Position numbers and translations under genes: made by a program | Source of the DNA: Acetobacter nitrogenifigens DSM 23921 = NBRC 105050 | Lineage (GTDB): Bacteria > Pseudomonadota > Alphaproteobacteria > Acetobacterales > Acetobacteraceae | Direction of reading: 5' to 3' | DNA: 64,000 nucleotides | NCBI RefSeq assembly: GCF_000429165.1 | Contig: NZ_AUBI01000014.1 | Span: forward strand, 29,910 to 93,909 | Notes under the pieces: model-generated | The model's input: only the letters and a program-made list of their open reading frames with translations | Database searches by the model: none | What the model was told of the DNA's origin: nothing | Part shown: positions 38,092-47,274 of the stretch, in pieces | Position numbering within the stretch: the first letter of the stretch is position 1 | Layout of the letters: the number at the start of each line of letters is the position of its first letter

Positions 38092-39144
38092 TCAGGGAGC
38101 CGAGGACGCGTCCTCACGCCAGCCGCGCATCTCGTTCCTGGCCAATGTCTCCAGCAGGTCGATCGCTTCGACGGCGTCATTCAGGCACGGAACGAGCGTC
38201 AACTCCCTGCCTCCCGCCTCCATGAACTCCTCACGCACCTCATTGCCGATTTCGTCCAGCGTTTCGATGCAATCCGCCATGAAGCCCGGCATGAGCACCG
38301 CGATGCGGGTCACGCCGCGCGCGGGCAACGCCGCGATGAACGGGGCCGTATAAGGCTCAAGCCATTTGGCCGGGCCAAAACGGGACTGGAAAGTCAGCGG
38401 CGCCTCCTCCTCATTCATGCTGAGGCTGGCGCGCAAAGCCGTGACCGTACGTTCGCATTCCTCTCGATACGGATCGCCCTTGCGCACGTATTCGTTTGGC
38501 AACCCATGAAAGGATGTCACCAGCATCTGCGGGCGCTCCGGCAACGCGGCGTACGCCGTGCGCACTGATGCCGCCAATGCGGCGATATACGCCGGATGAT
38601 CGGCGAACGGCGGCAAGGTTCGAACTGCGGGCTGACGCCGCAACTTCATCAGATGGCGAAAAAGCTGATCGTTGGCGGTGGCTGTGGTCGTGGCGCTGTA
38701 CTGGGGATACAGCGGCATCGCGACGATACGGTCACACCCTGCGCGCAGAAGTTCGTCGACCGCGCTTGCGACGGACGGCGTTCCATAGCGCATGCCCCAC
38801 GCCACGACGATGTCCTCGTCCGCTGCGAAGCGTTGCGCGAGCCCCTCCGCCTGCGCGCGGGTGTAGACGCGCAGCGGGCTCTCATTCGACGAATTGTCCC
38901 AGATGCGGCGATAGGCCTCCGCGCTGCGCCGTGGCCGCGTCGTCAGCACGACGCCTTGCAGGATCGGCTGCCACAGCGCTGGCGGAGCTTCGATCACACG
39001 CCGGTCAGACAGGAACTCTGACAGATAGCGCCTGACGCCGACGAAGGATGTGTCGTCGGGCGTTCCCAGATTGACGAGCAGGATTCCGATACGCCCGGAG
39101 CCAAGCGGAGCGGCGGGCGCGTCATGCAGATGAATGAAGGTCAT
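38092..39144 (-). CDS. hemH: ferrochelatase
   Basis: A 350-residue ferrochelatase that inserts Fe2+ into protoporphyrin IX, the last step of haem synthesis. Motifs: GILLVNLGTPD at the N-terminus, YRRIWDNSSNESPL, the metal-site His in SFHGLPNEYVRKGDPY, and FQSRFGPAKWLEPYT. The C-terminal GFMADCIETLDEIGNE carries the conserved Glu. A 51-residue membrane protein lies upstream on the same strand. Confidence 0.96.
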   Translation of the reverse strand: MTFIHLHDAPAAPLGSGRIGILLVNLGTPDDTSFVGVRRYLSEFLSDRRVIEAPPALWQPILQGVVLTTRPRRSAEAYRRIWDNSSNESPLRVYTRAQAEGLAQRFAADEDIVVAWGMRYGTPSVASAVDELLRAGCDRIVAMPLYPQYSATTTATANDQLFRHLMKLRRQPAVRTLPPFADHPAYIAALAASVRTAYAALPERPQMLVTSFHGLPNEYVRKGDPYREECERTVTALRASLSMNEEEAPLTFQSRFGPAKWLEPYTAPFIAALPARGVTRIAVLMPGFMADCIETLDEIGNEVREEFMEAGGRELTLVPCLNDAVEAIDLLETLARNEMRGWREDASSAP

Positions 39145-39203
39145 GCTGCGTAATCTAGAGAATTACGCGCGCCAGCGAAATCTTCCGACAGGAAATACTT
39201 GTG

Positions 39204-39359
39204 TCAGCGACGGCGGCGAACGCGCACCCTGATGGGCTCAGGCGTCGCGGAGGCGAGACGCACGATCCACACGGCGAGCGCGGACGTCGCCGCCAGTGCG
39301 AAGAACTCCACAGCGCCGACGGCGGAGGGAAACGACATGACGGAAGCCGGAACGGACAT
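39204..39359 (-). CDS. 51-residue membrane protein upstream of hemH
   Basis: An ATG (39359) to TGA frame with AGGAGAG seven bases ahead of the ATG, an unusually good ribosome site. The product has one hydrophobic segment (AVGAVEFFALAATSALAVWIV) and a basic tail ending in RVRRRR. It sits 59 bases upstream of hemH on the same strand and may be co-transcribed. Too short for usual gene callers; no family recognised. Function unknown, possibly membrane anchoring near haem synthesis, which is inference only. Confidence 0.6.
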   Translation of the reverse strand: MSVPASVMSFPSAVGAVEFFALAATSALAVWIVRLASATPEPIRVRVRRRR

Positions 39360-39711
39360 TGCGAACTCTCCTGTCGCCTACGCCGCGCGCAGACGACCGC
39401 ACCAGTTGTCATTGGCAGCATGGACGCGCGATGCGCAGTCACGCAAGACAAAATATCCGGCGCACTCGCTCACGCAATCCTGCGCATCGTAAAACAAGAC
39501 GCCTTCAGATGGCTGCCTGATGCTGACGTTCCGCCGCGTCACGCCAAGTCAGATCGCTCAAGGCGTGCGCCGCATTGAGCGTTTTAGCGCATGGCTGGTC
39601 TGCTAATTGCGTCTCAAATGGATCCGAGCGTCTCGCGACCGTCGCTCGCACAGCGAATTGCGCCAGCGCAGCCGCCGTATTCGGCGTCCGACGTTTTTTT
39701 CGAACGGGCGA
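39360..39711. other. intergenic region, nothing recognised
   Basis: About 350 bases between two minus-strand genes. No convincing frame, repeat or RNA; overlapping short frames here lack ribosome sites. Confidence 0.3.
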
Positions 39712-40350
39712 TCAGGCGTTTCTGTGTGCGCTGAACGCCTTCTCTTCATAGTCGCCGTAGCGTGGCAGGAGAAGGCTGACAGCCTCCCCTTCAGCAACTG
39801 AACCAAGCCTGGCCATCAGGGTCGACACACGCTCCAGCGGATAAACGCGGTCGGCGAAGCGCACCCGAAAATCGGACTCGACGGCGATATTCCCAAACCT
39901 TGCGCCTGCTTCATCCGCCAGCGTCACCCGATTGATGGAAAAGAGCGCCCGACCGGCAGCGGCGGGCAATGGCGCGAATTTCTTCCAGTTCGGGTTTGGC
40001 GCATGTCCGTATGTAACCGCGCCTTCGGGCGAACTGGAAAGGAAGCTGTTTTTCCCGCCGTAGGGGCCATCGACATCGAGAATTTGTAACGTAATCGTCG
40101 GCCCAGTCCCCAGCGCCGCCGACACTTCCGGTAACGGCATCGGCGCAGAGCGTCGTTTCTCCAGGAAAAACGGACGCTCCCGACAATCAGGGCGCAGACG
40201 GAAGATCAGACCTGGCGCGTTGCCTCCGGCTTTGTCTGGCGACGTAGCTATCAAGCGATCGCTCAAGGGATCATGATCCAGAAATCGACCGAACGCGTCC
40301 AGAAGCCAAATCTCGGGATCAGTCACGCGCTTGTTTCGGTCCACTATCAT
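39712..40350 (-). CDS. hypothetical protein downstream of mutY
   Basis: A 212-residue soluble protein without a signal peptide, starting MIVDRNKRVTDPEIWLLDAFGRFLDHDP. It has regular alternation of hydrophobic and polar residues and GC-rich codon use like its neighbours, so it is probably real. No motif is recognised. It lies 69 bases after the mutY stop on the same strand, which suggests co-transcription. Confidence 0.6.
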   Translation of the reverse strand: MIVDRNKRVTDPEIWLLDAFGRFLDHDPLSDRLIATSPDKAGGNAPGLIFRLRPDCRERPFFLEKRRSAPMPLPEVSAALGTGPTITLQILDVDGPYGGKNSFLSSSPEGAVTYGHAPNPNWKKFAPLPAAAGRALFSINRVTLADEAGARFGNIAVESDFRVRFADRVYPLERVSTLMARLGSVAEGEAVSLLLPRYGDYEEKAFSAHRNA

Positions 40351-40419
40351 GCGTTTTCCCCTTCCGCCGGGCGGACATGGGAACGCTCTCCGTCCGAAGC
40401 GACGTCCCGATCGTGCCGG

Positions 40420-41499
40420 TCAGCCTCCTTTTGTCATCGCATACATCGCATTTTCCAGACATTTAATCATTAATGATGACATTCCCATGCGGGAAATATC
40501 CTCGCCGGACAGAAAGACGCCATCGTCGTCAGCCGGGTTCAAAGCGACCAGGGAGCGGGCAGCGTATAGGTCGACGAATAAAGTGAAGTGCGTGAACACA
40601 TGCTTAACCCGCCCGGCTGGCGTCCAGGACAATTTGGACGACCGATCCTTCATCGGCCTGTATCCTGACGCCTCCTCCGCTGACCAGGAGACGTCCCGCC
40701 AGGGAGCGCCGGGCATTTCCATCGTTCCGCCCAGCAATCCTTCTTCCGGGCGACGGCGCAGCAAGAAACGTCCCGATGGATCGACGAGCAGAAAATGCGC
40801 CCCGTATCGGGTCGGACGCTGCGCTTTCGGGGCCTTTCTCGGCAGATCGCCCTGTAATCCCTGCTGTCGGGCCGCGCACGCCTCATTCCATGGGCATGTC
40901 ATACAGGCCGGGGTTCTGGGCGTGCAGACTCCGGCGCCGAGGTCGAATAACGCCTGCGCGAAGTCGGAAGGACGCGCCCGCGCCTCCTTCTCCCGATTCA
41001 GAGTGGCCGCTTTTTTTGCGATGAGCTTACGAGCGGCTGGAAGCGGCGCTTCCACGGCGAACACGCGCGCCGCGATCCGTTCAACATTGCCGTCGACAGG
41101 CACCACTGGCGCGCCAAAAGCAATCGCGGCGATGGCGGCGGACGTGTACGCGCCGATTCCAGGCAGAGCGCGAAGCGAATCAACGTCTCGAGGAAAGCGT
41201 CCCAACGCCGCCAGTTCCTGCGCGCAGCGATAGAGATTGCGCGCTCGGGAATAGTACCCAAGGCCGGACCATACTGCGAGCACGTCGTCGAGCGGCGCGC
41301 GGGCCAGCGCCTCAACGGTCGGAAACCGCTCAAGGAAACGATGGTAATAGGGTATGACTGCCGTGACGGTCGTCTGTTGCAGCATGACCTCGCTGATCCA
41401 GACGTGATACGGGTCGGCGATCGCGCCCGCAGGAGCACGCCATGGCAAAGAACGACGATGCGCGTCGTACCAGTCGAGAAGCGCAGAAGCAGGAGGCAT
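40420..41499 (-). CDS. mutY: A/G-specific adenine DNA glycosylase
   Basis: A 359-residue MutY that removes adenine opposite 8-oxoguanine. N-terminal LLDWYDAHRRSLPWR, the catalytic region SEVMLQQTTV (Glu), the helix-hairpin-helix LPGIGAYTSAAIAAIAFG, the VDGNVERI (catalytic Asp) and the iron-sulfur cysteines in CTPRTPACMTCPWNEAC are all present. The C-terminal NUDIX-like domain follows. ATG 41499 or GTG 41502 are possible starts. Its 5' end overlaps or abuts the divergent DUF721 gene. Confidence 0.96.
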   Translation of the reverse strand: MPPASALLDWYDAHRRSLPWRAPAGAIADPYHVWISEVMLQQTTVTAVIPYYHRFLERFPTVEALARAPLDDVLAVWSGLGYYSRARNLYRCAQELAALGRFPRDVDSLRALPGIGAYTSAAIAAIAFGAPVVPVDGNVERIAARVFAVEAPLPAARKLIAKKAATLNREKEARARPSDFAQALFDLGAGVCTPRTPACMTCPWNEACAARQQGLQGDLPRKAPKAQRPTRYGAHFLLVDPSGRFLLRRRPEEGLLGGTMEMPGAPWRDVSWSAEEASGYRPMKDRSSKLSWTPAGRVKHVFTHFTLFVDLYAARSLVALNPADDDGVFLSGEDISRMGMSSLMIKCLENAMYAMTKGG

Positions 41500-41996
41500 C
41501 ACGGAAAGAGCTTATGAAGCCGGTCCGAAAAAGCGGCAAGGCTGCAGCCGCCGAAGCGCCTCCCCCGCGCGCCTACGCCGCGCGCAGCCTCTCCGCGCTG
41601 CTGCCTGGCGTGACGCGCCCTGCTTTTAAGAAGCGGTCGCCAGCCTCCGTGCGGCTCTTTCTGGAATGGGACAGCGCCGTCGGTCCCGCCTACGGCGCCC
41701 GGACCGCGCCACAGAAACTCGCCGGCGGCACGCTCACCATCGCGTGTCAGGGACCGGTGGCGATGGAGTTGCAGCACATGCAGGCGGCCCTGATCGACCG
41801 CATCAACGCCTGGAGCGGGTACACCCTCGTCGAGCGCCTGCGCCTCACGCAGAGCGTTCAGGCCGCGCCGCGTCAGTCGGGAGCCTCGAGAAAAGCTCCC
41901 GCGCCCGCCCCGCTCTCCATACCCGAGATGCCCGAAGGACCACTACGCGACGCGCTGGAAGCTTTGGGAGGCCGCGTTCGCGCCAGACGCGGATAA
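41442..41996 (+). CDS. DUF721-family (DciA-like) protein
   Basis: A 184-residue DUF721 protein. The conserved block is in the C-terminal two thirds (ASVRLFLEWDSAVGPAYGARTAP, then LTIACQGPVAMELQHMQAALIDRINAW). DciA proteins of this domain family load the replicative helicase in many bacteria that lack DnaC. ATG 41442 has a strong AGGAG site seven bases ahead but makes the gene overlap the 5' end of divergent mutY by 58 bases; ATG 41514 with GGAAAG avoids the overlap and gives 160 residues. Both keep the whole domain. Confidence 0.82.
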   Translation: MAKNDDARRTSREAQKQEASRKELMKPVRKSGKAAAAEAPPPRAYAARSLSALLPGVTRPAFKKRSPASVRLFLEWDSAVGPAYGARTAPQKLAGGTLTIACQGPVAMELQHMQAALIDRINAWSGYTLVERLRLTQSVQAAPRQSGASRKAPAPAPLSIPEMPEGPLRDALEALGGRVRARRG

Positions 41997-42344
41997 AAAA
42001 GCGCCGCGGCGCCACCATTACGCCACGTTCCGGCGTTTATACCACGCCACGAAAGGGATGCGTCAGCAGCGCAATCCTATCGATCGGCTATCAAACCATC
42101 ACAAAACCATAACTTGGATTTCCCCACCTACGCTGCCTACACACACCGAGGTTCCGGTCGTTGTTGGCCGAAATTGGCAAGCAACGCGACAACGAGCGCC
42201 GCGTTGAGCAATTAGAAATTTCACCACGGTCCAATTTACCCGTCAGAGATAAAGACATGCCATCCTGCCCCCCGCTCACTGTGACGCTGCATCGCCTTTC
42301 ACGGTCCGGCGCGTCATTCAGTTGAGCGTTTTGCGGAGATTACC
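41997..42344. other. intergenic region, nothing recognised
   Basis: About 350 bases. The right end has the ribosome site (GGAG) of the small gene at 42345. No tRNA or riboswitch pattern. Confidence 0.3.
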
Positions 42345-42551
42345 ATGGACACGGCCACGACCGCTCTTGCGGACGCACGCACACTTTCCGACGTCACCTT
42401 TTTGAAGGACTGGCGCCACGCGTCCGCCCGCGACACAGCCCAGCTTCTCAGAGCGAGCCTCCTCCGTCGCACAAATCCCGAACTCGTCCGTCGAGTTACA
42501 CAGGAGACGGCGCCGAACCTGCCCGCAAAACATCATGGTTCGTGCGGCTAG
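42345..42551 (+). CDS. possible small hypothetical protein
   Basis: A 68-residue frame with GGAG six bases ahead of ATG 42345. It is a polar, helical-looking peptide (LADARTLSDVTFLKDWRHAS, then TAQLLRASLLRRTNPELVRRV). An inverted repeat GCGGGTT/AACCCGC (42603-42625) about 50 bases after the stop could be its terminator. No family recognised. Confidence 0.4.
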   Translation: MDTATTALADARTLSDVTFLKDWRHASARDTAQLLRASLLRRTNPELVRRVTQETAPNLPAKHHGSCG

Positions 42552-43003
42552 AAGGCCGCGAGACGACGCAATGGTGAGTGGTCTCTATTTGTTGAAGCCC
42601 CCGCGGGTTGTCGCATAAAACCCGCCAATCGACGCTGCCACAAAATTCGGCCGAGTTGGGCGTAACGTGCCTGCCAAATTGCGCCACGCGGCTTTCCCTA
42701 CAACACGGGAACTCAAGTATATTGTGTGTTGAACATATGATCGCATCAGCATGCCGCAACCCAACGGTCGTTCAAGCGACCCGAGTCATGAGTTCACCTG
42801 ACATACGAATCACAGCGCCTTAGAGCCATGCTGGCGGATATTTTTCCAAAGCATTTGTAGGCATTACCGATCGAATTTCTCCATGCACATCGAAAAATCT
42901 ATATTTTAAACTTTGTTAGAATAACAATACGTATCAAAATATAGACCAGACGCAAGAGAGCGCAGGGAATCGTTTTTGTAACTTCCGTTCACCCGAACCT
43001 CCC
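42552..43003. other. AT-rich intergenic region
   Basis: About 450 bases, AT-rich from 42840 to 42960. It contains the inverted repeat TCTATATTTT (42898-42907) and AAAATATAGA (42936-42945), an unusually AT-rich structure 3' to the GGDEF-EAL gene. No gene found. Confidence 0.4.
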
Positions 43004-45403
43004 TCAAAGCGCCATTTCAAACGCCTTCAGAACCTTGGGAGCAGGTCTGCCGATATAGTATCCCTGCATCAGAGAACATGCCCTTTCGGCGAGATAATCG
43101 AATTGCTCATGCGTTTCGATTCCCTCAGCGACAATATCGACGCCCAAGCCACGACCCAATGAGAGCACCGCGTCCACAATCGCCGCCGCCTGATTGTTCG
43201 TCAGCATGTCACGTATGAAGGATCGATCAATTTTTACCTTGTCGAACGGGAAACGTCTCAGGTAGCTGAGGCTGGAATACCCCGTACCGAAGTCGTCCAT
43301 AACGATTCCAACGCCCGCAGCATGAACGCGACGAAGAATTTCTATATTTTCTTCTCCTTGCTGTAAAAAAGTAGATTCGGTTATCTCTATATTCAACCTG
43401 CCGGCGCTCAGGCGGGTCTGGCGAAGGGCCCGGCCTATGACGCTCTCGATGTCTGACGTCTGAAACTGTAGTGGAGAAACATTTACGGAAATGCTCATGT
43501 CGTTTCCCCATGAGGCTGCTTCCGCGCACGCTGTGTCGATAACCCAGCGTCCCAGATCGCCAATCAGCCCATACTCCTCAGCCACGCCAATGAATTCGTC
43601 CGGCGGAACGCGCCCGCGGAGGGGATGCATCCATCGCACCAGAGCCTCGTAGCCCGTCACCTTCCTAGTCGCAGATTCGAGAATAGGCTGGTATTCCAAG
43701 AACAATTCCCGACGCTCCAATGCAAGCCGAAGCTCGCCCTCCATCTTCGCGCGTTTCTGAAGCGTCAGATCAAAATTGTTGTCATATGCCTTGATCGATC
43801 CCTTGCCGCTCATCTTCGCCTGGAGGAGCGCGATGGCGGCATGATGGAGCATTGCGCTTTCACTCGCCCAATCGACGCCGTTTACGATTGCATAGCCAAT
43901 GCAGGTGGACGTAATCGGCCTATCCTCGCGCGCCGCCGCGAACTCATCCCTTAGCGCCCTTGCGATGGACGCCACGACCTCCCCCGCCGCCGCTTCATCA
44001 GGCGGGGCCACGCAAGCTACAGCGAATTCGTCTCCGGACACTCTCGCAACCAGCGCTGATGGCGGCGCCGCCCGGTCGAGCGCACGTCCGACCTGACGAA
44101 GGACGGCGTCGCCTACGGCGTAACCTTGCGCCTCGTTGATCGCTTTGAAACGATCAACGTCTGCAAGAAGGAGAATTACGCTTGCACGTTTCTCCCGTGC
44201 GGCCAGCAAAAAATCTTTCAAACGTGCGACCAGGGCGTTGCGATTTGCGAGACCCGTCAGCAAATCCTGATTGGAGACGCTTCTTACCCGCTCCTCCGCC
44301 GCCTTGCGGGCGCGCAAATCGAGAACCGCGAGAACCGTGCGTCTCTTGCCCCGCCATGTCACGCTCCGGACGAACACCTCGACCGGGATTCTGCGCCTCC
44401 CTTCCCCGACGAGATTTGTCTCGTAACTGCGGTCCCGCTCATTCGGCGCGACGAACGCGCTCTCCAACGTCAGGTCGGGAAAACTGTCCGCAAGTTGTCC
44501 GCCAGCAGATTTCGACCAGCCAGCGAGCCTGCGAAATGCGCCATTCGCGTCGACAATTCTCCCTTCGTCAACAATCAGCAGCCCCTCCACCGTCGCTTCA
44601 GCGAATTCATGCGCGCGAGCATGTTCGTCCGCGATATCCCGCTTGCGTCGGTATTCGCGCACACCGGACCAGAAGGCCAACAGCAGAAACAGAAACGTCC
44701 CAACGCCGACCATATAGATCAGCGACACCGCGTCTCGGGAAGGCGGGGCGTCGCGTATCATTTCCATTGCAGCGAGGGAGGGTGACGACAGCGCTGTGAA
44801 ATGCAGGCCCAGCACTCCCAGAACCCACGGCAAGGTCGAAAGCAGGCGAGACGCGCCCTTGCGGCGGCGAAACATTATGACGCCGAGGTAGAAACCCACG
44901 AAGCCCACGACAAGAGCAGCCACGCCCCTTTGTGGGGACGGGACACAACTGATCGCGCCCTGTCCGGCCAGCAGGCCCACGAAGTGCATACCGCCAACCG
45001 CAACCGTCATCAGCAACCCGGAAACCGGGGACAGCGACTGTCGCGGCGCCCTCAACTCGACCCGCCAGGCTGCGGCGAGGGCCAGCACTACGAACACGGC
45101 TGACACAACTGTCAGCGTCAGATCGAACTTCACCCCCATGACCCCGACGCACCCGAGCATTGCGAGGAAATGGGTCGCCCAGACGCCCGAACCTGCGGTG
45201 ACGGCGGAAAAGAAACTTTTGCGCACGCGTTCACGTCCCCGCGACATGAGCGCCAGCCTTAGTTGCTGGCTTGCGAGCAGCATCGAAAGGACGCACACAC
45301 AAAGCGCGCACACCACGGCGCCAAGGCTCAGTATGAGCGCCGTGGCGGTCAGGGCGCTCTCGGCGCGCGCTCCGGCCATGTTCCAGACTTCCATGGGCGC
45401 CAC
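43004..45403 (-). CDS. MHYT-PAS-GGDEF-EAL membrane protein, cyclic di-GMP metabolism
   Basis: A 799-residue protein. The N-terminus has about seven hydrophobic segments with MHYT-type repeats (WATHFLAMLG, VGGMHFVGLL). A PAS-like region (HEFAEATVEGLLIVDEGRIVDANGAFRRL) follows, then GGDEF (motif reads SGDEF in ARVSGDEFAVAC) and EAL (YEALVRW, DFGTGYSSLSYL, KIDRSFI, AEGIET all present). The EAL residues for phosphodiesterase activity look intact; the GGDEF has Ser for the first Gly, so synthase activity is uncertain. MHYT is thought to sense oxygen, CO or NO through copper. Likely a c-di-GMP phosphodiesterase affecting motility or biofilm. Confidence 0.92.
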   Translation of the reverse strand: MAPMEVWNMAGARAESALTATALILSLGAVVCALCVCVLSMLLASQQLRLALMSRGRERVRKSFFSAVTAGSGVWATHFLAMLGCVGVMGVKFDLTLTVVSAVFVVLALAAAWRVELRAPRQSLSPVSGLLMTVAVGGMHFVGLLAGQGAISCVPSPQRGVAALVVGFVGFYLGVIMFRRRKGASRLLSTLPWVLGVLGLHFTALSSPSLAAMEMIRDAPPSRDAVSLIYMVGVGTFLFLLLAFWSGVREYRRKRDIADEHARAHEFAEATVEGLLIVDEGRIVDANGAFRRLAGWSKSAGGQLADSFPDLTLESAFVAPNERDRSYETNLVGEGRRRIPVEVFVRSVTWRGKRRTVLAVLDLRARKAAEERVRSVSNQDLLTGLANRNALVARLKDFLLAAREKRASVILLLADVDRFKAINEAQGYAVGDAVLRQVGRALDRAAPPSALVARVSGDEFAVACVAPPDEAAAGEVVASIARALRDEFAAAREDRPITSTCIGYAIVNGVDWASESAMLHHAAIALLQAKMSGKGSIKAYDNNFDLTLQKRAKMEGELRLALERRELFLEYQPILESATRKVTGYEALVRWMHPLRGRVPPDEFIGVAEEYGLIGDLGRWVIDTACAEAASWGNDMSISVNVSPLQFQTSDIESVIGRALRQTRLSAGRLNIEITESTFLQQGEENIEILRRVHAAGVGIVMDDFGTGYSSLSYLRRFPFDKVKIDRSFIRDMLTNNQAAAIVDAVLSLGRGLGVDIVAEGIETHEQFDYLAERACSLMQGYYIGRPAPKVLKAFEMAL

Positions 45404-45544
45404 GGGAACCTCTTGCAGAACCGATTAAAATCGCTTCGAAGATGGACCGTGATTGTAACCTTGCCGTTAATATTCGCCGCAAGAACGCGGCGGAACCTGT
45501 GAAGCGTCGCCAAACGCCCACCAAAGTAACTCGCCGGAGGCCTG

Positions 45545-46522
45545 ATGGTTAATAGCCCCGAATCTCACCCGCAGATTCTGATACGCGGCGCAGGCGTCGC
45601 AGGCCTTGTCACGGCCGTCAGTCTGGCGCGGCACGGCGCTTCGGTGACGCTGGTGGAAAGCGGCCCGAAGATTGGCTCCGGCGCGTCATGGCTTGCGGGC
45701 GGAATGCTCGCCCCATGGTGCGAAGCCGAATCCGCTCCGCCTGAAGTGACGGACCGTTCACTGAGTTCACTCTCCTGGTGGAGCGAAAACGTTCCAAATG
45801 TCGTATCGAACGGCAGCCTCGTCCTCGCCCCGGCGCGCGACACCGGCGAAATTTCCCGATTCGCCCGGCGCACCAGTCATTTCCGGGAGATAACCGGCCC
45901 GGAGATCGCCGCATTGGAGCCTGATCTGGCCGACCGGTTCGCCCGGGGACTTTTTTTTCCGAATGAGGGTCATCTTGATCCGCGCCAGGCTCTACCCGCT
46001 CTCGCCGAGCGCCTGATTATGCTTGGCGGACGTGTGCTCACGGATCACGAAGCCTCGACTTTTACAGATGCCTTTGACTGGGAGGTCGACTGCACGGGCC
46101 TCGCAGCGCGCCGGGAAATCCCCGATTTACGCGGCGTACGCGGCGAAATGATCCTGCTTCGTTGCCCCGACGTGATGCTCAGCCGCCCCGTCCGCCTGCT
46201 GCATCCGCGCATCCCGATCTACATCGTTCCCCGTGCGAACAATATTTTTATGGTCGGCGCCACGATGATCGAGAGCGAAAACGGCGGACCCATGACGCTC
46301 CGCTCGATGAGCGAGTTGCTGAACGCCGCCTGGGTGCTGCATCCGGCTTTCGCCGAAGCGGAAATTTTGGAAATGGGAGCGGGTCTACGCCCGTCCTATG
46401 TCGATAACCTGCCTGCGGTGACGCGAAACGGACGCAAAATACAGGTCAACGGTATGTACCGTCACGGCTACCTGCTTTCCCCCTGGTTGGCGGGCGAGGT
46501 CGCAAACATGGTGTTTGGCTAG
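45545..46522 (+). CDS. thiO: ThiO-like FAD-dependent glycine/D-amino-acid oxidase
   Basis: A 325-residue FAD oxidoreductase of the DAO family. FAD-binding ILIRGAGVAGLVTAVSLARHGASVTLVE at the N-terminus, GASWLAGGMLAPWCEAE (a ThiO hallmark), GRVLTDHEA, and the C-terminal GLRPSYVDNLPAV with GMYRHGYLLSPWLAGEVA. ThiO oxidises glycine to dehydroglycine for thiazole synthesis. The usual partners thiS, thiG and thiE are not downstream, and I see no TPP riboswitch upstream, so the assignment to thiamin synthesis rests on sequence. GGAGG precedes the ATG. Confidence 0.85.
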   Translation: MVNSPESHPQILIRGAGVAGLVTAVSLARHGASVTLVESGPKIGSGASWLAGGMLAPWCEAESAPPEVTDRSLSSLSWWSENVPNVVSNGSLVLAPARDTGEISRFARRTSHFREITGPEIAALEPDLADRFARGLFFPNEGHLDPRQALPALAERLIMLGGRVLTDHEASTFTDAFDWEVDCTGLAARREIPDLRGVRGEMILLRCPDVMLSRPVRLLHPRIPIYIVPRANNIFMVGATMIESENGGPMTLRSMSELLNAAWVLHPAFAEAEILEMGAGLRPSYVDNLPAVTRNGRKIQVNGMYRHGYLLSPWLAGEVANMVFG

Positions 46523-47148
46523 AGACGCACAACTTGCAACCTGATCTACGCGGTAGCCTGACTTCGGCCTCAGCATTTTCCGCAACCGGCAAAATTACGC
46601 CCGCTGGGGTCTCAAGACCGAACGTAGATAGAAGCAGACAGCTGCTTTTCATGTTGTCCGGAATATCAACGAACGTTCTGAATCCGGTGTTCGCGCCGTA
46701 TTCGCGCATGACCCGCCAATTTGTTTCACGATCAATAATACCGCCGCCACGGCTAACGCCGCGGCTATGAATCTACACGCCCCGTCAACTCGCAAATCGT
46801 CGGCGTTCGTAACGTCATGGATTATTCCGCATGAGTTTCGAGCAGCTTTAACGCGCCTCTCATTTCGAGGCGAGGAAATATTATTGATACACCGCGCCCA
46901 AGGGTGCCGCCGGATTGGTCGCGGGAGCCGGAACAACGTTGCGGGGCGTGGCAACGATTCGGAAAACATCGATAAAGCCAAGACGACGGTCAGCGTATAG
47001 GGGGGAGGTCAATAGACAAACGACAGTGGTTGTCTCTCATAGCGGTGATGCGGTCTCCATGGTCGCTCATGCATCAGACAAACTTGATGCCTCAGGAACC
47101 ACAATCGGCGGCAAATCGGTGCTTATCCGCAACGAGTGGCTGCAACGC
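46523..47148. other. long intergenic region with no secure gene
   Basis: About 630 bases. A minus-strand frame ending near 46882 reads VATPRNVVPAPATNPAAPLGAVY before its stop, like a Pro-rich exported-protein tail, but has no good start. The right end runs into a perfect 12-pair hairpin at 47149-47178, so a plus-strand small RNA ending there is possible. Confidence 0.35.
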
Positions 47149-47178
47149 GAAAGAGGCCCCAAAACTGGGGCCTCTTTC
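47149..47178. terminator. perfect 12-pair terminator-type hairpin
   Basis: GAAAGAGGCCCC (47149-47160), loop AAAACT, then GGGGCCTCTTTC (47167-47178). It lies 97 bases beyond the lipoprotein stop on the minus strand, so it could end that transcript; on the plus strand there is no protein gene upstream. T-tracts are short on both sides. Confidence 0.65.
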
Positions 47179-47274
47179 TGTTCAAACGGCGTTTGCTTTC
47201 AGCCAGACTTCGAATCCTGCGGCGCGTGGGCCGCAGTCATCTTTTATTCAGACTGAGCGGCAACCTGACCGTTA

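Noticed and set aside
45420..45544. TPP riboswitch upstream of thiO
   Set aside because: The conserved CUGAGA and related helices are not visible in the short leader.
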